This document shows, piece by piece, positions 62,478 to 64,000 of a stretch of DNA of 64,000 nucleotides (position 1 is its first letter; every line of letters starts with the position of its first letter). The stretch covers positions 3,100,001 through 3,164,000 of the forward strand of contig NZ_CP077094.1 of assembly GCF_014269025.2 (NCBI RefSeq), written 5' to 3'. Made by a program: the position numbers and the translations under genes. Source of the DNA: Pseudomonas promysalinigenes. Lineage in GTDB: Bacteria; Pseudomonadota; Gammaproteobacteria; Pseudomonadales; Pseudomonadaceae. Below the pieces are notes generated by a model that saw only the letters and a list, made by a program, of their open reading frames with translations, made no database searches and was not told the DNA's origin.

Positions 62478-63803
62478 ATGGCACTGACACGCGAACAGCA
62501 AATTGCAGCCCTCGAGAAAGACTGGGCCGAGAACCCGCGCTGGAAAGGCGTGACCCGTACCTACTCCGCCGCCGATGTCGTTCGCCTGCGTGGCTCCATC
62601 CAGCCCGAGCACACTTTTGCTCGCCAAGGCGCTGAAAAACTGTGGAAGCTGGTCACCGAAGGTGCTCACCCGTCCTTCCGCCCCGAAAAAGATTTCGTCA
62701 ACTGCATGGGCGCCCTTACCGGCGGCCAGGCAGTGCAACAGGTCAAAGCCGGCATCCAGGCCATTTACTTGTCCGGCTGGCAGGTGGCTGCAGATAACAA
62801 CTCGGCCGAGTCCATGTACCCGGACCAGTCGCTGTACCCGGTGGACTCGGTCCCCACCGTGGTCAAGCGCATCAACAACGCTTTCCGCCGTGCTGACCAG
62901 ATTCAATGGAAAGCCGGCAAGAACCCTGGCGACGACGGCTACATCGATTACTTCGCTCCGATCGTCGCAGACGCCGAGGCCGGGTTCGGCGGCGTGCTGA
63001 ACGCATACGAGCTGATGAAGAACATGATCGAAGCAGGCGCTGCCGGCGTGCACTTCGAAGACCAACTGGCCTCGGTGAAAAAATGCGGCCACATGGGTGG
63101 CAAGGTATTGGTGCCGACCCAGGAAGCGGTGCAGAAGCTGGTAGCCGCGCGCCTGGCTGCCGACGTGTCGGGGGTACCAACCATTATCCTGGCCCGTACC
63201 GACGCCAATGCCGCTGACCTGCTGACCAGCGATTGCGATCCGTACGACCAGCCGTTCGTGATTGGCGAGCGTACCCGTGAAGGCTTCTACAAGGTGCGCG
63301 CTGGCCTCGACCAAGCGATCGCCCGCGGCCTTGCCTACGCCCCTTACGCCGACCTGATCTGGTGCGAAACCGCCAAGCCGGATCTGGATGAGGCCCGTCG
63401 CTTCGCCGAAGCGATCAAGAAGGAGTACCCGGACCAGATCCTGTCGTACAACTGCTCGCCTTCGTTCAACTGGAAGAAGAACCTGGACGACGCCACCATC
63501 GCCAAATTCCAGCGCGAGCTGTCGGCCATGGGTTACAAGCACCAGTTCATCACGCTGGCCGGTATTCACAACATGTGGCATGGCATGTTCAACCTGGCGC
63601 ATGACTATGCCCGCAACGACATGACCGCCTATGTGAAACTGCAGGAACAGGAGTTTGCCGACGCCAACAAAGGCTACACCTTCGTGGCGCACCAACAAGA
63701 GGTGGGCACCGGCTACTTCGACGACATGACCACCGTGATCCAGGGTGGCGCTTCGTCGGTGACTGCACTGACCGGTTCGACCGAGGAAGAGCAGTTCCAC
63801 TGA
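62478..63803 (+). CDS. aceA: Isocitrate lyase
   Basis: 441 residues, the length of the Pseudomonas-type enzyme. The catalytic Cys signature is [37 protein letters not shown] and [12 protein letters not shown] are also typical. It cleaves isocitrate to succinate and glyoxylate, the first step of the glyoxylate shunt used for growth on acetate and fatty acids; malate synthase is encoded elsewhere. RBS is GAGG (CGACGAGGTTTATTTCC). A strong terminator follows directly, so it is transcribed alone. Confidence 0.96.
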   Translation: MALTREQQIAALEKDWAENPRWKGVTRTYSAADVVRLRGSIQPEHTFARQGAEKLWKLVTEGAHPSFRPEKDFVNCMGALTGGQAVQQVKAGIQAIYLSGWQVAADNNSAESMYPDQSLYPVDSVPTVVKRINNAFRRADQIQWKAGKNPGDDGYIDYFAPIVADAEAGFGGVLNAYELMKNMIEAGAAGVHFEDQLASVKKCGHMGGKVLVPTQEAVQKLVAARLAADVSGVPTIILARTDANAADLLTSDCDPYDQPFVIGERTREGFYKVRAGLDQAIARGLAYAPYADLIWCETAKPDLDEARRFAEAIKKEYPDQILSYNCSPSFNWKKNLDDATIAKFQRELSAMGYKHQFITLAGIHNMWHGMFNLAHDYARNDMTAYVKLQEQEFADANKGYTFVAHQQEVGTGYFDDMTTVIQGGASSVTALTGSTEEEQFH

Positions 63804-63822
63804 TAGGGGGTTGCTGATGAGC

Positions 63823-63861
63823 AAAGGCCCGGGGCTTGCGATAGCCCTGGGCCTTTTTTTT
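63823..63861 (+). terminator. Rho-independent terminator of aceA
   Basis: Stem AAAGGCCC...GGGCCTTT with inner pairing GGGCT/AGCCC and a following run of T. It lies 20 bases after the aceA stop. Confidence 0.93.
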
Positions 63862-63907
63862 ATGCAGCGTGGTGGCGCTTGTGCATGGCGCGAGGGTTGC
63901 AGCGCTT

Positions 63908-63965
63908 GTGAGATCGAGCGCCGCCCGCGCGGCGCATCGCGAGCTGCGCTCGCTCCTACGCTTGT
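63908..63965. repeat. REP-like palindromic repeat
   Basis: GC-rich inverted segments (GCGCCGCCCGCGCGGCGC, then GAGCTGCGCTC followed by GCTCCTACG) resemble the extragenic repeats scattered through P. putida-group genomes. Only one copy is seen in the window, so the assignment rests on memory of the family. Confidence 0.5.
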
Positions 63966-64000
63966 TTCGGGCCAGTAACGCCTGTGACAGGCGCGCGCGA

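Overview
The window comes from a Pseudomonas of the P. putida/fluorescens type. The protein set (GacA with a TTG start, UvrC, PgsA, a second EF-G, a 441-residue isocitrate lyase), the high GC and the gene order gacA-uvrC-pgsA-tRNA-Gly on one side and class III aminotransferase-fusA2-aceA on the other all fit. The species is an inference from memory of the families, not from a search.

Layout. 1-2.8 kb (minus): a compact operon of a thermostable-hemolysin-family protein, an AMP-forming acyl ligase and a haem-oxygenase-like iron enzyme cut by the window edge. 2.8-7.1 kb: ClC antiporter, membrane diguanylate cyclase, MFS transporter. 7.2-13.1 kb: two tandem 'DUF2946 + TonB receptor' modules with a DUF1543 gene between them. 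13.1-20.5 kb: a PAS/Aer-type chemoreceptor, CheV and a small protein on the minus strand, divergent from a hybrid histidine kinase and an HD-GYP response regulator. 20.5-31 kb: an accessory region with DUF6765, RNase T2 and a secreted propeller-like protein, then the wreck of a type VI secretion locus (tssM C-terminus, frameshifted tssB, truncated tssC). This is interrupted by an AT-rich three-gene cassette (homospermidine synthase-like, ferritin-like diiron enzyme, EamA exporter) and closed by an IS66 transposase remnant, a bidirectional terminator and tRNA-Gly(GCC). 31.2-34.7 kb: pgsA, uvrC, gacA and an XRE regulator.

35.2-49.5 kb: an 11-gene alginate-like exopolysaccharide operon in the order algD-8-44-K-E-I-J-F-X-L-G. 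It is not the canonical alginate operon: the I-J-F and X-L-G blocks are rearranged, algA is missing, the proteins other than AlgD are clearly diverged, and the AlgG homologue lacks the Asp-Pro-His-Asp catalytic motif. It resembles the 11-gene epm cluster that I recall from P. alkylphenolica. AlgD makes GDP-mannuronate, Alg8/Alg44 polymerise it under c-di-GMP control (PilZ), AlgK/AlgE/AlgX/AlgL/AlgG form the periplasmic and outer-membrane conduit, and AlgI/J/F/X decorate the polymer with acyl groups. A predicted non-epimerising AlgG suggests an acylated polymannuronate.

49.5-64 kb: housekeeping and metabolic genes: GNAT, GST, thioesterase, amino acid permease, LysR regulator, class III aminotransferase, EF-G2, SulP transporter, an AAA ATPase with an unusual repeat-rich promoter, a secretin N-domain protein and aceA. 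Signalling genes linked to c-di-GMP and biofilm (GGDEF, HD-GYP, PilZ, GacA) recur across the window.
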